Positions 8,493 to 16,570 of a stretch of DNA of 64,000 nt are shown here, piece after piece. Both the position numbers and the translations under genes were made by a program. Where the stretch lies: NCBI RefSeq assembly GCF_002001045.1, contig NZ_MUNR01000009.1, positions 1 to 64,000 on the forward strand, read 5' to 3'. Position 1 is the first letter of the stretch. The number at the start of each line of letters is the position of its first letter. The notes under the pieces were generated by a model. That model worked only from the letters and a program-made list of their open reading frames with translations, did not search any database and was not told where the DNA came from. Origin of the DNA: Rhodanobacter sp. C01 (GTDB lineage: Bacteria > Pseudomonadota > Gammaproteobacteria > Xanthomonadales > Rhodanobacteraceae).

Positions 8493-8574
8493 CAAGAATG
8501 GTGTCAAGGAAAATTCGGCCGCACCAAAAGTCATGCGGCAGGACATCAATACAAGCGGAAATTGTCCGTGACAC
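8493..8574. repeat. Degenerate GGTGTCAGGGACAATTT-type inverted repeat
   Basis: The left arm GGTGTCAAGGAAAATTCGG and right arm GGAAATTGTCCGTGACAC are imperfect inverted copies of the repeat seen at 10347-10372 and 14158-14183. The adjacent MITE-like element inserted beside or within the right arm. Confidence 0.55.
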
Positions 8575-8707
8575 GAATGGCACTTACTTAACCGAAAAGC
8601 TCCAGTTTTCGTCATTCCTGCGAAAGCGGGAATCCAGTGACTTCGGGCTGTCAGAGGCGCTGGATCCCCGCTTTCGCGGGGATGACGAGCTTAAGTAAGT
8701 GCCATTC
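8575..8707. mobile_element. MITE-like element with 17-bp inverted ends and 11-bp direct repeats
   Basis: The ends GAATGGCACTTACTTAA (8575-8591) and TTAAGTAAGTGCCATTC (8691-8707) are perfect inverted repeats. They are flanked exactly by the direct repeat GTCCGTGACAC (8564-8574 and 8708-8718), as expected of a target-site duplication. Inside lies a REP palindrome, with CGTCATTCCTGCGAAAGCGGGAATCCAG (8610-8637) facing CTGGATCCCCGCTTTCGCGGGGATGACG (8660-8687). At 133 bp it carries no gene, so it would need a transposase in trans. Confidence 0.7.
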
Positions 8708-8735
8708 GTCCGTGACACCTATTCCCGTTTTCCGT

Positions 8736-8756
8736 AAGTGAACCTGCCCCCGATAG
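8736..8756. repeat. Single arm of the 53-bp palindrome family
   Basis: AAGTGAACCTGCCCCCGATAG matches the right arm of the complete copies with one change; the left arm is absent. Confidence 0.65.
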
Positions 8757-8827
8757 TTGCCACAAAGCAGTCGTTCGTTGATTCTTTTCGCGGAGAAGCG
8801 TTGATCTCAATTCACAAGGCTGCAGAA

Positions 8828-10036
8828 ATGCCATCCACGACCGATGAAATGGCTCAACCCATCACTGTGGCGGATCGCATTCACGCCATCGACATACTTA
8901 GAGGCATCGCCTTGTTCGGCGTACTCGCGGTAAATCTGGTGGGCGAGTTCCGGGTATCGTTGTTTCAGCAGTTTCTTCCTGCAACGCCCTTCGTCTCACC
9001 ACTTGACGGCGCAGTCGAACACTTCATCTCGTTTTTTTTGGAGATGAAGGCGTTCGCGCTGTTCTCGATTTTGTTCGGCGTGGGACTGGCTATCCAGTCG
9101 GAGCGACTCGCGCACAGCGGTTGCCGACTGCGTTTGCTGGTGCGGCGTCTGGTGGCATTGCTCGCGATCGGTTTAGTTCATCTGCTGCTGATCTGGAACG
9201 GTGACATCCTGACCGAGTACGCCCTAGCCGGATTGGTGGTGCTGCCGTTGCTATGGCTGCCCATTTGGTGCACGGCACTAGCCGCATTCGGGCTACTCGC
9301 GTTCTACATCGCCATGCCGGCCCTGTCTCTCCCGATCTCGTGGCCTTCCATGCTCTGGTTGCAGCAGCATGTGTTGGAGGCCAATCACGTTTATGCAGCC
9401 GGTTCGTATGGGCAAATCCTGCGTTTCAGCTGGAGCGAACTGGCTCAGATCCTGCCACTGCACGAGTTCGTGTTCCCGCGCACGTTGGGACTGTTTCTGG
9501 TTGGCATGTTGGCGTGGCGTTCCGGCGTGCTGCGGAACCCGTACCGGCACCAGGGCCTGTTGCTTATCGTGATCGGTCTCGGCTTGATGCTGGGGATACT
9601 TTTAAACTCGCCGACCCTGACCCAGGCGATGGCATCTTGGCGCATGCCACCTGCAATGAGGTCCTGTCTTGAAAACGCCGCAGGCACCTTCATGGGACTT
9701 GGCTATGGCGCATCGGTTATTGCGCTAGTCGAGTTCACGCGTGCCCGCAGCGTCCTTCAGGTATTCGCGCCGCTTGGCCGCATGGCATTCACTAACTATC
9801 TGATGCAGTCATTGATCTTCAGCTGGGTATTTTATGGCTATGGGCTTGGCTATTTTGGTCGGTTAGGCGCGGCCGAGACCCTGCTCTTCGGCATCATCTT
9901 CTATACATGCCAGATGGCCCTGAGCGCCTGGTGGCTTCGCCGATACCGCTTTGGGCCGATCGAGTGGTTGTGGCGAACGCTGATGTATGGGGTCCGCCAG
10001 CCGATGAGGGTTTTAGCTTCAGCGAAGAGGTGGTAG
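8828..10036 (+). CDS. DUF418 domain-containing membrane protein
   Basis: The 402-residue protein is read from ATG 8828 with AAGG 9 bases upstream; an in-frame extension to 8738 would overlap repeat DNA. It begins RIHAIDILRGIALFGVL, the conserved start of the YeiB/DUF418 family, and has about 8-10 membrane segments. The C-terminal DUF418 domain shows LGRMAFTNYLMQSLI and ends FGPIEWLWRTLMYG. These inner-membrane proteins are thought to transport or modify an unknown substrate. It is isolated, with a toxin-antitoxin pair downstream on the other strand. Confidence 0.85.
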   Translation: MPSTTDEMAQPITVADRIHAIDILRGIALFGVLAVNLVGEFRVSLFQQFLPATPFVSPLDGAVEHFISFFLEMKAFALFSILFGVGLAIQSERLAHSGCRLRLLVRRLVALLAIGLVHLLLIWNGDILTEYALAGLVVLPLLWLPIWCTALAAFGLLAFYIAMPALSLPISWPSMLWLQQHVLEANHVYAAGSYGQILRFSWSELAQILPLHEFVFPRTLGLFLVGMLAWRSGVLRNPYRHQGLLLIVIGLGLMLGILLNSPTLTQAMASWRMPPAMRSCLENAAGTFMGLGYGASVIALVEFTRARSVLQVFAPLGRMAFTNYLMQSLIFSWVFYGYGLGYFGRLGAAETLLFGIIFYTCQMALSAWWLRRYRFGPIEWLWRTLMYGVRQPMRVLASAKRW

Positions 10037-10472
10037 TTGCGCTCTACCCTATCGCGCAACTCGGCCAACATCTGAAGACTGGCAATGGCTGCTTTGGATG
10101 GCGAAGTCGGCTGATCGACTCCCGCTGCTGGCGAGCCTGGCGAGTTCCACTGGACGTGGTGGTCAGGCTCGACGTCAGGAATGGGCAACGCGATGGCGAA
10201 GGTGGGCAGGTAGCTGGCGTTTTGCAGCCGCGCGATAAATCAAGCAGCGACTGCATGCGAACCCGACCCCGGTTTCAGCCAGAGTTGGAGCTGAGTATTT
10301 GGCCAGAGCCGTGCCAAGGACAACTTCAAGCGCCACGCTGGCGCCTGCAAATTGTCCCTGACACCGTTTCCGAGTATTTTCCCCGACACTTTGCCCGACA
10401 TGATCCCCGACACATTGCCTGGCCCAGTGGTCAGCACCGCCTCGCGCATGGCCGCATGCAAGGCGGCCATGC
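10037..10472. other. 436-bp gene-free region with repeat remnants
   Basis: No convincing gene is present. It carries a GCAAATTGTCCCTGACACCGTTTCCG repeat (10347-10372) followed by degenerate CCCCGACA-type units to about 10420. Short open frames here are low-complexity and lack ribosome binding sites. Confidence 0.6.
10347..10420. repeat. GTCCCTGACACC repeat plus degenerate short tandem units
   Basis: Bases 10347-10372 match the repeat at 14158-14183. They continue into CCCCGACACTTTGCCCGACATGATCCCCGACACATTG, three to four degenerate copies of a CCCGACA unit. The array looks like local slippage or decay beside a REP-like arm. Confidence 0.55.
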
Positions 10473-10781
10473 TCAGTGGTAATCGTCTTCGCGCTGGTGC
10501 CGCACCGCCAATACGGTGACGGTTTTGGCGTCATCGATTTCAAACAGCGCCACATAGCCGGATGCGCCGAAGGCGATGATCAACTCACGCAGAAACGTGT
10601 CGTCAGGTGCGGCCTTTCTGCAACTGAATGGTGAACTCGCCAGCAAGCCCAAGCCATTGCGGATGGCGTCCAGCGCGCGCTCGGCCGTAGTCCAGTCGCC
10701 ATCCTCACGTGCCAAGGCAAAGTCATACAGCCGTTCAAGATCGGCCAACGCTTCCTCCGTGAAGCGGATCTTGAATGTCAT
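10473..10781 (-). CDS. ParE/RelE-superfamily toxin
   Basis: This 102-residue protein has the RelE/ParE fold signature: FKIRFTEEALADLERLYDFAL, an internal RNGLGLLASSPFSCRK, FLRELIIAFGASGYVALFEI, and the C-terminal strand VTVLAVRHQREDDYH. The pattern is closer to ParE (gyrase poison) than to RelE (ribosome-dependent RNase), but the target cannot be fixed by sequence. Its start overlaps the antitoxin stop by four bases (ATGA, 10778-10781), the usual type II arrangement with antitoxin first. Confidence 0.85.
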   Translation of the reverse strand: MTFKIRFTEEALADLERLYDFALAREDGDWTTAERALDAIRNGLGLLASSPFSCRKAAPDDTFLRELIIAFGASGYVALFEIDDAKTVTVLAVRHQREDDYH

Positions 10782-11047
10782 GCCGAGGCTTTCTTCGCCT
10801 TGGCCAATCGCGCTTCAAGCTTTTTCAGCACCGCGCCAGATGAAAAGTACACGCCGGTAGCTTTGGCCTGATCACGCGAAGCCAATCCACGGGCGATGAA
10901 GGCAGCTTGCTCCTGGCGTTGCTGAATCTGCGCCCGCACCGCGTACTCGACAAAGCCGGACAGACTTTCCCCGTCGCGCAAGACTTCCTCTGCGGCGCGG
11001 CGCAGCACCGGTTCAACACGCAGCGAAGGGATGGTTGCGGTTTTCAT
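10778..11047 (-). CDS. Type II antitoxin, YlcI/YnfO-like
   Basis: The 89-residue protein starts at ATG 11047. The N-terminal part (IPSLRVEPVLRRAAEEVLRDGESLSGFVEYAVRAQI) looks like a ribbon-helix-helix DNA-binding domain; the rest is charged and Lys/Ala-rich, as expected of a toxin-wrapping tail. It resembles YlcI/YnfO-type proteins from memory. GCAATTGC at 11066-11073, 19 bases upstream of the start, is a palindrome that could be part of an autoregulatory operator. It is coupled to the downstream ParE-like toxin. Confidence 0.8.
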   Translation of the reverse strand: MKTATIPSLRVEPVLRRAAEEVLRDGESLSGFVEYAVRAQIQQRQEQAAFIARGLASRDQAKATGVYFSSGAVLKKLEARLAKAKKASA

Positions 11048-11223
11048 GGAAACTCCGAATGCGATGCAATTGCGATTCATTTTGGCGCAATTCAACGACC
11101 GGGGCAAATCGCCCGGAAAGAAGGTAAGGACGATCCCTGGAAGCAACGCTTAGTCGCCCTTGGGCAGCTTGAGCAAGCGGACCCACCGAGTTGTCCCCTA
11201 CCCCATCCCCGGCAGGGGTCCGA

Positions 11224-11739
11224 TCACTCGACTGAGCGAGATTGCCGTGACTGCAGGGCGACGCGTACCAGATACGCGACGATCGCGATGTTGGCGATCA
11301 GCGCAACCAATTTGAACCCGCTGAAACGGTGCACCGCTTCGTAGATTTCCAGCGGCACCAGCGAGCCGGTGGCGACTACCGTGAACCATTCCGCCCAGTA
11401 CTTCTGCAACCACAGCCCGATGCCCTCGGTCGCAAAGATCGCGGCATAGGCCAGCGCGACCAGTCCGATCGCCACGAACTTGCTCGGGCCCATCGACTGC
11501 AGCTTCTCCACCAGCCTCCAGCGCAGGCCGTTGCTGTCGCTCAGCGACAACTGCTCCAGCCAGTGCACCAGATGTTCGAAGTTCTGCGAACGATCCAGAT
11601 GGAAGGCCGCGATCGCCACCAGGATCAAGCCGATGGTCTTGGCGGCCTTGTATACCGCGATGACACGCAGCCACCCATGGTTGCGGGGCTTGCGCGTATC
11701 GGTCGGCCCAGCTCGGGAGTCGCGGCGGATATCGGACAT
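11224..11739 (-). CDS. DUF2127 domain-containing membrane protein
   Basis: This 171-residue protein starts at ATG 11739. After a charged N-terminus it has WLRVIAVYKAAKTIGLILVAIAAF, the start of the DUF2127 family, followed by membrane segments near residues 90-110, 118-132 and 142-162. The family is functionally uncharacterised. The gene is monocistronic as far as can be seen, in a small group of membrane-protein genes between the toxin-antitoxin pair and the acetyltransferase gene. Confidence 0.8.
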   Translation of the reverse strand: MSDIRRDSRAGPTDTRKPRNHGWLRVIAVYKAAKTIGLILVAIAAFHLDRSQNFEHLVHWLEQLSLSDSNGLRWRLVEKLQSMGPSKFVAIGLVALAYAAIFATEGIGLWLQKYWAEWFTVVATGSLVPLEIYEAVHRFSGFKLVALIANIAIVAYLVRVALQSRQSRSVE

Positions 11740-11928
11740 GGCAAGACATTCCGGGAATCAGAATCCGAGTGTGCTTTTGCTGGCGTGAACAATCGATGCA
11801 GCATCGGCGGCCACCGTTCGTCCGGCTCAGCGCGATTTCAACCTGAATTCTTTTTGGATCGTTGCCCGCTCACGCCGTGCTGCCGGGTCCTTGGACGTGC
11901 GATCAGGTGAACGCGCAACCCATTCGGC

Positions 11929-12969
11929 TTAACTTCCTGCGTCCCGGTTTCCGGCACGTTGCCGTTCCCTGCGCAATCTCCATCCCAGCACACCCAATCC
12001 GACCACGGCCAGCACGTTCGCGACAGCCTTGAAGTAGAGATCGGCGGTTGGCGGTCCCTGAAAGCCCACAAAGCTCACCGCCATCAAGCCGCACACGCTG
12101 GCGACGACAAGGCAAAAGGCGTGGCGCGGCGTCCAGCCGGTCGAGGTGATCCAGCTCGGCAGCAGGTAAAGCATCGCGGCAGCGATCAGCAATCCCGCCG
12201 ACATCGGAATCGCCGGTGGCAGCGATGGTGCAATGCCGAAGGCGATCACGACCAACCCGTACCAGAGCACCGACCAGAAGGTGCCGAGTACGGCAAGCAA
12301 CCGTGCCGCCGGCGGTGCAACGTGGCGAGCCCGGATTGGCTTGCCCCGCAGCGTGGTGAAGGCGAGTGTGATCAACGCAGCGATGATCGCCAGTGCAACC
12401 ACCTCGGTCGCGGCGGGCGGCACGAACGCCGGCTGGTGGAATACTTTCACCCGTGCGACGTGCGTCCACGCGAACCACGCGAGCAAGCTGCCGATCGCGA
12501 AGAAAAACATCGTCACGCCGACGCCGAGCTTGCCCATCCAGACCCGATCGCGCCGACCCGGGAAGATCAGTTCGACCAGGCAGATCGGCACGAACACCAC
12601 GTAGACGCTCTCGTACACCAATGCCCACAGCAGGTAGAGATAATTCACGCCGAACGCGCGCGCATACACCTCACCCTTGAGCATGATCACCAGCGGCGCC
12701 AGCGATGACTGCTGAATCACGGTTTCCTCCGCCATCGCCAGCGCGAGAGCCAGCACCAGCATCGCGGCCACGCCGAGGTTGAAACGCCGCACGGCGTGAC
12801 GAATCAAGAGTGCACCCCCGCCCCATACGCACAACTCAATCGGAAACACGAACAGCGCGCGCAGCCGGGTCGAGCCAGACAGCACTTCCGCAATCAGCGG
12901 AGACAGAAACAATAAACTCAATGTGGGTGCGATGCGCCGTCGCAGCGGCAGCAAGGGCAAGCCGTCCAT
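11929..12969 (-). CDS. Polytopic membrane protein of unknown function
   Basis: The chosen start is ATG 12969 with GGAG 6 bases upstream; a TTG seven codons earlier (12990) is the alternative. The 346 residues contain about nine hydrophobic segments, ending in a basic tail (GWRLRRERQRAGNRDAGS). An acidic pair in LALAMAEETVIQQSS within the third segment is reminiscent of CPBP-type intramembrane proteases, but the HxxxN/HxxxD partners are not clear. I do not recognise the family. Confidence 0.65.
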   Translation of the reverse strand: MDGLPLLPLRRRIAPTLSLLFLSPLIAEVLSGSTRLRALFVFPIELCVWGGGALLIRHAVRRFNLGVAAMLVLALALAMAEETVIQQSSLAPLVIMLKGEVYARAFGVNYLYLLWALVYESVYVVFVPICLVELIFPGRRDRVWMGKLGVGVTMFFFAIGSLLAWFAWTHVARVKVFHQPAFVPPAATEVVALAIIAALITLAFTTLRGKPIRARHVAPPAARLLAVLGTFWSVLWYGLVVIAFGIAPSLPPAIPMSAGLLIAAAMLYLLPSWITSTGWTPRHAFCLVVASVCGLMAVSFVGFQGPPTADLYFKAVANVLAVVGLGVLGWRLRRERQRAGNRDAGS

Positions 12970-13133
12970 CGCGGGCTCCGGTTCCGGCAATCAGGCCTCA
13001 CTGTCGTGCAAACCTCGCCGATGGGCAAAGGCAGATCGTCATCATCCGCGAGTGATAGCTGTCATGCCGCTATGGCGCACTTCGTCTGGGAGCCATCATG
13101 AGGTACGACTTCACGCGCTCCGATGCCGATCAG

Positions 13134-13200
13134 TTTTCGAACAGGGGTCAGGGTCGACTTTCCAAGGCAGCCGTCTTAAAGAAAGTGCACACTGATCCGG
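13134..13200. repeat. Imperfect GTGCAC/TGACCC-type inverted repeat
   Basis: GGGGTCAGGGTCGACTTTC and GAAAGTGCACACTGATCCGG form an imperfect inverted repeat around a GGCAGCCGTCTTAAA loop, downstream of the acetyltransferase gene. It is related in design to the 53-bp palindromes. Confidence 0.5.
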
Positions 13201-13207
13201 GTTTCTC

Positions 13208-14002
13208 CTACTTCGCCTCGGCAAGCAACTCATCGAGCCGCGCCTTCGCGAAATCGACAAATGGAACGCTCTCCATGAGCTGACAGCGTGCCGAGCCAAT
13301 CGTCTTGCTGCGAATCAGACCAACAGCATCGGCTTCGGCACCCAGTTGTGGAAAGTAGACGCCGTTGTCATCGCCCACATCGGGTGCCTCCATCCAGAGG
13401 CGATCCTTTCCGACCAGGGCGGGAAACCGACGAAGCTTCGTACGATGGCGGGGCGTCAGCGATTCCGCGTAATGCAAAAACGAGTTGCGATTGTGCCCTA
13501 CCCCCAGCAGGAGAATGTAGGCGCCCAACCCGTACATCCTGTCGAACGGCGAGTTCTTTCCAAGTGCGTACACAAGGGGATGGTCGACCGTGATCTCACG
13601 GGCACGAACGCCAAGGGCGGCAACGGATGCCTGAGGATGATCGCTGCGCAAACGCCCGGGACGAGACAGGATCGCGCTGGAAACCGCACCCATCGGGGTC
13701 GGCAGGTCATCACGAAAGAGGGATACGTTTCGGCGCGCTTCATCGGCCAACGGGTCGTCGAATGCGCGCGACTGCGGATGTGGGTCGGAGACCTGGGGCG
13801 TGAACGTCGGCACAACCAGCGTTCCCGCATCACCGATGCAACACAGCAGCGCATCGATCACCGCTTGCGCTCCGCCATCTACTGCACCGAACGCCGACAG
13901 CGACGAGTGAACCACGACAACAGCCCCCCGAGGTACGCCGAGGATCCGAAGTTCCTGCTCAAGGAACCTCGCGTCGATGGATTTGGCTGATATGTCTGAC
14001 AC
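13208..14002 (-). CDS. AAC(3)-family N-acetyltransferase
   Basis: GTG 14002 is preferred as start because AAGGGG lies 7 bases upstream and the 264-residue product matches the family length; ATG 14074 would add 24 unstructured residues. Family features are VVVVHSSLSAFGAVDGGAQAVIDAL, GTLVVPTFT, FRDDLPTPMGAVSSAILSRPGRLRSDHPQASVAALG with the catalytic-region His, and LLGVGHNRNSFLHYAE. The fold is that of antibiotic-type N-acetyltransferases using acetyl-CoA (AAC(3), YokD, FrbF). Sequence alone does not show aminoglycoside resistance. Confidence 0.8.
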   Translation of the reverse strand: MSDISAKSIDARFLEQELRILGVPRGAVVVVHSSLSAFGAVDGGAQAVIDALLCCIGDAGTLVVPTFTPQVSDPHPQSRAFDDPLADEARRNVSLFRDDLPTPMGAVSSAILSRPGRLRSDHPQASVAALGVRAREITVDHPLVYALGKNSPFDRMYGLGAYILLLGVGHNRNSFLHYAESLTPRHRTKLRRFPALVGKDRLWMEAPDVGDDNGVYFPQLGAEADAVGLIRSKTIGSARCQLMESVPFVDFAKARLDELLAEAK

Positions 14003-14157
14003 CGACGTTCCCCTTGTCTCGCCCGATGAATTCAACTCCGAGCCGTTGCAATGTGCACTATGAGGAGTGGACATTGCTAGTTCGATTTAACTTCCTCCGT
14101 CCCTGAGGTTCGGTTACCGTCGACGCGATCTTGATATCGCCGTCGCGCTGCACGCAC

Positions 14158-14183
14158 GGAAATTGTCCCTGACACCTTTTCCG
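14158..14183. repeat. GGTGTCAGGGACAATTT-type repeat arm
   Basis: GGAAATTGTCCCTGACACCTTTTCCG matches the arm at 10347-10372 except in flanking bases. No intact partner arm is seen nearby. Confidence 0.6.
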
Positions 14184-14211
14184 CTCAAAGTGGCCATCGG
14201 GGCCGTCAAAA

Positions 14212-14262
14212 GATCAGGGCCAGGTTCACTTTCTCACGGCAGTAAGTGAACCTGACCCTGAT
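14212..14262. repeat. 53-bp palindromic repeat, complete copy 2
   Basis: Arms GATCAGGGCCAGGTTCACTTT and AAGTGAACCTGACCCTGAT flank the same CTCACGGCAG loop as copy 1. Compared with copy 1, G-to-A in the left arm is matched by C-to-T in the right arm (compensatory), which suggests the hairpin itself is maintained. Confidence 0.85.
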
Positions 14263-14305
14263 AGTCGGCATAGTCAGGCCGTGTTGCAGAGGGTATCGGC
14301 AAGCG

Positions 14306-15001
14306 TCACCTGTTTTGAACAGCGGCTGCCGCCTTGCGGATTACGTCGATGACGACGTCCGGCTGGGAAAGCATCGGCACGTGGCTGCTTGCCACCTCGG
14401 TGATGGTCGCTCCCATGCGCTTCGATACCCACCGTTGCAGGTCGGGATGCACAGTGTGGTCTTGGGTGGTCAAAATGTACCAGCTCGGCTTCGACTTCCA
14501 CGGAGTGCTCTTGATCTTCTGTTGCTGAAACAGATCGGCGACGGGCGCATAATGGGTTGCCCAGACGAGCTTCTGCTCTTCCTTGGAAAGGTCTCCGCAG
14601 AAGAACTCCGTACCATTCGGAAGCATCCAGGCGCGTCCGTCCGCGACCTCCACGCGTGAGAAGATATCCGATGGATACTTGTCGAGTTGCTCCTGTACGG
14701 TCTCGCCGACATCCGGGGCAACCGCTCCGATGTAGACGAGGCCGGCCACGCGATCATCGACGCCTGCGGCCGTGATGGTAGCGCCACCATAGGAGTGGCC
14801 CACGAGGATGACGGGGCTGCCGACGCGGTTGAGCGTGCGCTTTACCGTAGCCACGTCCTCCTCGAACGAGTCCAGACCATATTGAACCGAGATCACCTCA
14901 TGGCCGTCCGCCTGCAAAGCGGGGATTACCTTGCTGAAGCACGATCCATCGGCCCAGATACCGTGGCAGAACACGATGGCAGGTTTGGATATTGCAGGCA
15001 T
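14306..15001 (-). CDS. Alpha/beta hydrolase
   Basis: The 231-residue protein starts at ATG 15001 behind GAAGGAG. It has FCHGIWADGSCFSKVIPAL, the nucleophile elbow GHSYGG, WYILTTQDHTVHP with the acid, and SSHVPMLSQP with the catalytic His. This pattern is widespread among small esterase-like hydrolases; the substrate is unknown. It is divergent from the LysR gene at 15158, which probably regulates it. Confidence 0.85.
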   Translation of the reverse strand: MPAISKPAIVFCHGIWADGSCFSKVIPALQADGHEVISVQYGLDSFEEDVATVKRTLNRVGSPVILVGHSYGGATITAAGVDDRVAGLVYIGAVAPDVGETVQEQLDKYPSDIFSRVEVADGRAWMLPNGTEFFCGDLSKEEQKLVWATHYAPVADLFQQQKIKSTPWKSKPSWYILTTQDHTVHPDLQRWVSKRMGATITEVASSHVPMLSQPDVVIDVIRKAAAAVQNR

Positions 15002-15157
15002 ATTGAATTCTCCTTCGCTTCTCAGCTTTGACTGGATTGATTGGGATACTTCCGTCGGTGCAAAGACGGCAGCGACTGCGACGATACGTCGCCCCTCTAT
15101 CGATGAAAAATGCTTTGTGTGATCGGACCTATGCCTTGAAGGCATACAGGAGGTCGT
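15002..15157. promoter_or_regulatory. Divergent promoter region, hydrolase and LysR genes
   Basis: This 156-bp gap lies between divergently transcribed hydrolase and LysR genes, the standard position of a LysR operator. No precise site is claimed. Confidence 0.5.
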
Positions 15158-16075
15158 ATGGAACTTCGACATTTACGCTATTTCATCGCCGTCGCAGAGG
15201 AAGGCAGTCTGCTGACCGCCGCTCAGCGGCGACTCCATACGTCGCAGCCGTCGTTGAGCCGACAGATTCGCGACCTGGAATCCGAAGTCGGTGTGAAACT
15301 GCTGGAGCGCGGAGCACGTGGCGTGGCGCTCACAGCGGCCGGGAAAATTTTCCTCGATCACGCGCGCTTGGCGCTCATGCAAGTTGAAGCGGCCACCGAC
15401 GGTGCGCGGCGGGCGGCACAGCCGGAAAAGCTTGTGCTAGCCGTTGGTTTCCTTGCCGGGCAGGAAGTTGGGTGGTTACCCCACGCGCTCCGCATTATCC
15501 GGGAGGAGGCGCCGGAGGCCGAAATCACGCTGTGCAGTCAGTCCTCGCCGGAACTTGCCATCGGGCTGATGCGAGGCACGCTGGACGTTGCGTTTCTTCG
15601 CGCGGAGATTCAAACCGTTGGTCTGTCCTTCAAATTCCTGGCAAAGGAGCCGCTGATCGCCGTGCTGCCGGCGGATCATCGCCTGACGTCACGCAAAAAG
15701 ATCCGGCCGCAGGACCTCGCCAGCGAAATTTACGTCAGTTCGGCTAGAACATCTCCGGTATTGAAGTCAGTGATTCAGGATTACGCATCGAAGGTCGGGA
15801 TCACGCTCAAGGCCGAGTACGAAGGAGAGAACCTGCCGTCGGCAATGTCGCTCGTCACGTCCACGGGTGGCGTTACGCTTATTCCGCTGTATGCGCAAAA
15901 CATGCTTACACCGAATGTTGTTGCCCGGGCGCTTGACGGCGTGCCTCCGACGATTGATCTCACCTTGGGATACAACAATACGAATTCATCTCCCCTGCTC
16001 CTTCGGTTTTTATCTCGTGCCGACGAGTTGGTGGCAAACGTTCAAAACCAAAGCATCATCCGATATGCCGTCTAG
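15158..16075 (+). CDS. LysR family transcriptional regulator
   Basis: This 305-residue protein starts at ATG 15158 with AGGAGG 5 bases upstream. MELRHLRYFIAVAEEGSLLTAAQRRLHTSQPSLSRQI is a typical LysR DNA-binding start; the effector domain runs from about residue 90 with LAVGFLAGQEVGWLP. The sequence resembles the HcaR/BenM-like subgroup that often senses aromatic acids, though this is a weak inference. It is divergent from an alpha/beta hydrolase gene. Confidence 0.9.
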   Translation: MELRHLRYFIAVAEEGSLLTAAQRRLHTSQPSLSRQIRDLESEVGVKLLERGARGVALTAAGKIFLDHARLALMQVEAATDGARRAAQPEKLVLAVGFLAGQEVGWLPHALRIIREEAPEAEITLCSQSSPELAIGLMRGTLDVAFLRAEIQTVGLSFKFLAKEPLIAVLPADHRLTSRKKIRPQDLASEIYVSSARTSPVLKSVIQDYASKVGITLKAEYEGENLPSAMSLVTSTGGVTLIPLYAQNMLTPNVVARALDGVPPTIDLTLGYNNTNSSPLLLRFLSRADELVANVQNQSIIRYAV

Positions 16076-16091
16076 GTCATGGCTGCGCAAG

Positions 16092-16141
16092 ATCGCGGCC
16101 AGGTTCGCTTTCCCACGGCAGCAAGCGACCTGGCCCCGATA
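16092..16141. repeat. 53-bp palindromic repeat, complete but diverged copy 3
   Basis: GATCGCGGCCAGGTTCGCTTT and AAGCGACCTGGCCCCGAT flank CCCACGGCAGC. It lies directly between the LysR stop and the XAC0095-like fragment and shows paired arm changes (TCAC to TCGC against GTGA to GCGA). Confidence 0.8.
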
Positions 16142-16150
16142 GTTGCCCGG

Positions 16151-16426
16151 TTATTGATAGGTAGGCAACTGCCACGCAACATGCGACGCGTGGCCCGCGG
16201 GCAAACACGCTCGCCCCGCACGGTATGTGGCCCGCTCTTCGCCCACGCCAGTTTGCGAACGGCGCGTCGAATTGAGCCTCTGCGATTCCACCTGGCGCAT
16301 GATCGCGCGCACCGCCCTCGCGTCGTTGAAGATGGCATCCCCCAGCAACGACAGCGCGTGGTCGGCGAACTCGGCGTCATCACTGGCGATCACCACATCG
16401 CCATGGGCCACAATCATGTCGATCAT
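16151..16426 (-). pseudogene. Decayed or shortened duplicate of the XAC0095-like C-terminal domain
   Basis: Reading from ATG 16426 gives 91 residues: MIDMIVAHGDVVIASDDAEF... aligns with the C-terminal half of the next gene (AHGDVVVATDQADFADVTLSIMGDAILEHAERLQDIIREV), and both end in a QLPxY motif (QLPTYQ here, QLPAYH there). The N-terminal domain is missing, and upstream the resemblance stops. GAGG 9 bases before the ATG could allow translation, so it may be a short functional gene and not a remnant. It arose by tandem duplication on the same strand. Confidence 0.5.
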
Positions 16427-16570
16427 CCTGCCGCGCCTCTTCGGGCAAGCCAGGATTGAGCCGGGCAACGGCCGCTTCGAGGCTGTCCCTGGGGTGCCGT
16501 TCCAGAAATCCGAAACGACGGGATACGCACCAGCGAGCGCAACTGGCCCACTGGCGCGCGCGGGTGCCGG

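Larger units (their letters stand above)
8444..8827. other. Gene-free region made of nested repeats
   Basis: No gene is seen between the LysR and DUF418 genes. The stretch contains a degenerate GGTGTCA/TGACAC inverted repeat (8493-8574), a MITE-like insertion (8575-8707) and a half copy of the 53-bp palindrome family (8736-8756). Confidence 0.7.
14003..14305. other. Intergenic region holding two repeat families
   Basis: No gene is seen. The region contains a GGTGTCAGGGACAATTT-type arm (14158-14183) and a complete copy of the 53-bp palindrome family (14212-14262), which lies just downstream of the hydrolase gene on the minus strand. Confidence 0.6.

Noticed and set aside
10240-10470. Small minus-strand frame in the gap before the toxin gene
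   Set aside because: It consists largely of degenerate tandem repeat DNA (VSGIMSGKVSGK) and has no ribosome binding site.
11929-12969. Membrane protein as a CPBP-type intramembrane protease
   Set aside because: Only an EE pair is visible; the downstream motifs needed for that family are not clear.
13208-14002. AAC(3)-like gene as an aminoglycoside resistance determinant
   Set aside because: The family includes many enzymes with other substrates; nothing in the sequence or context shows resistance.
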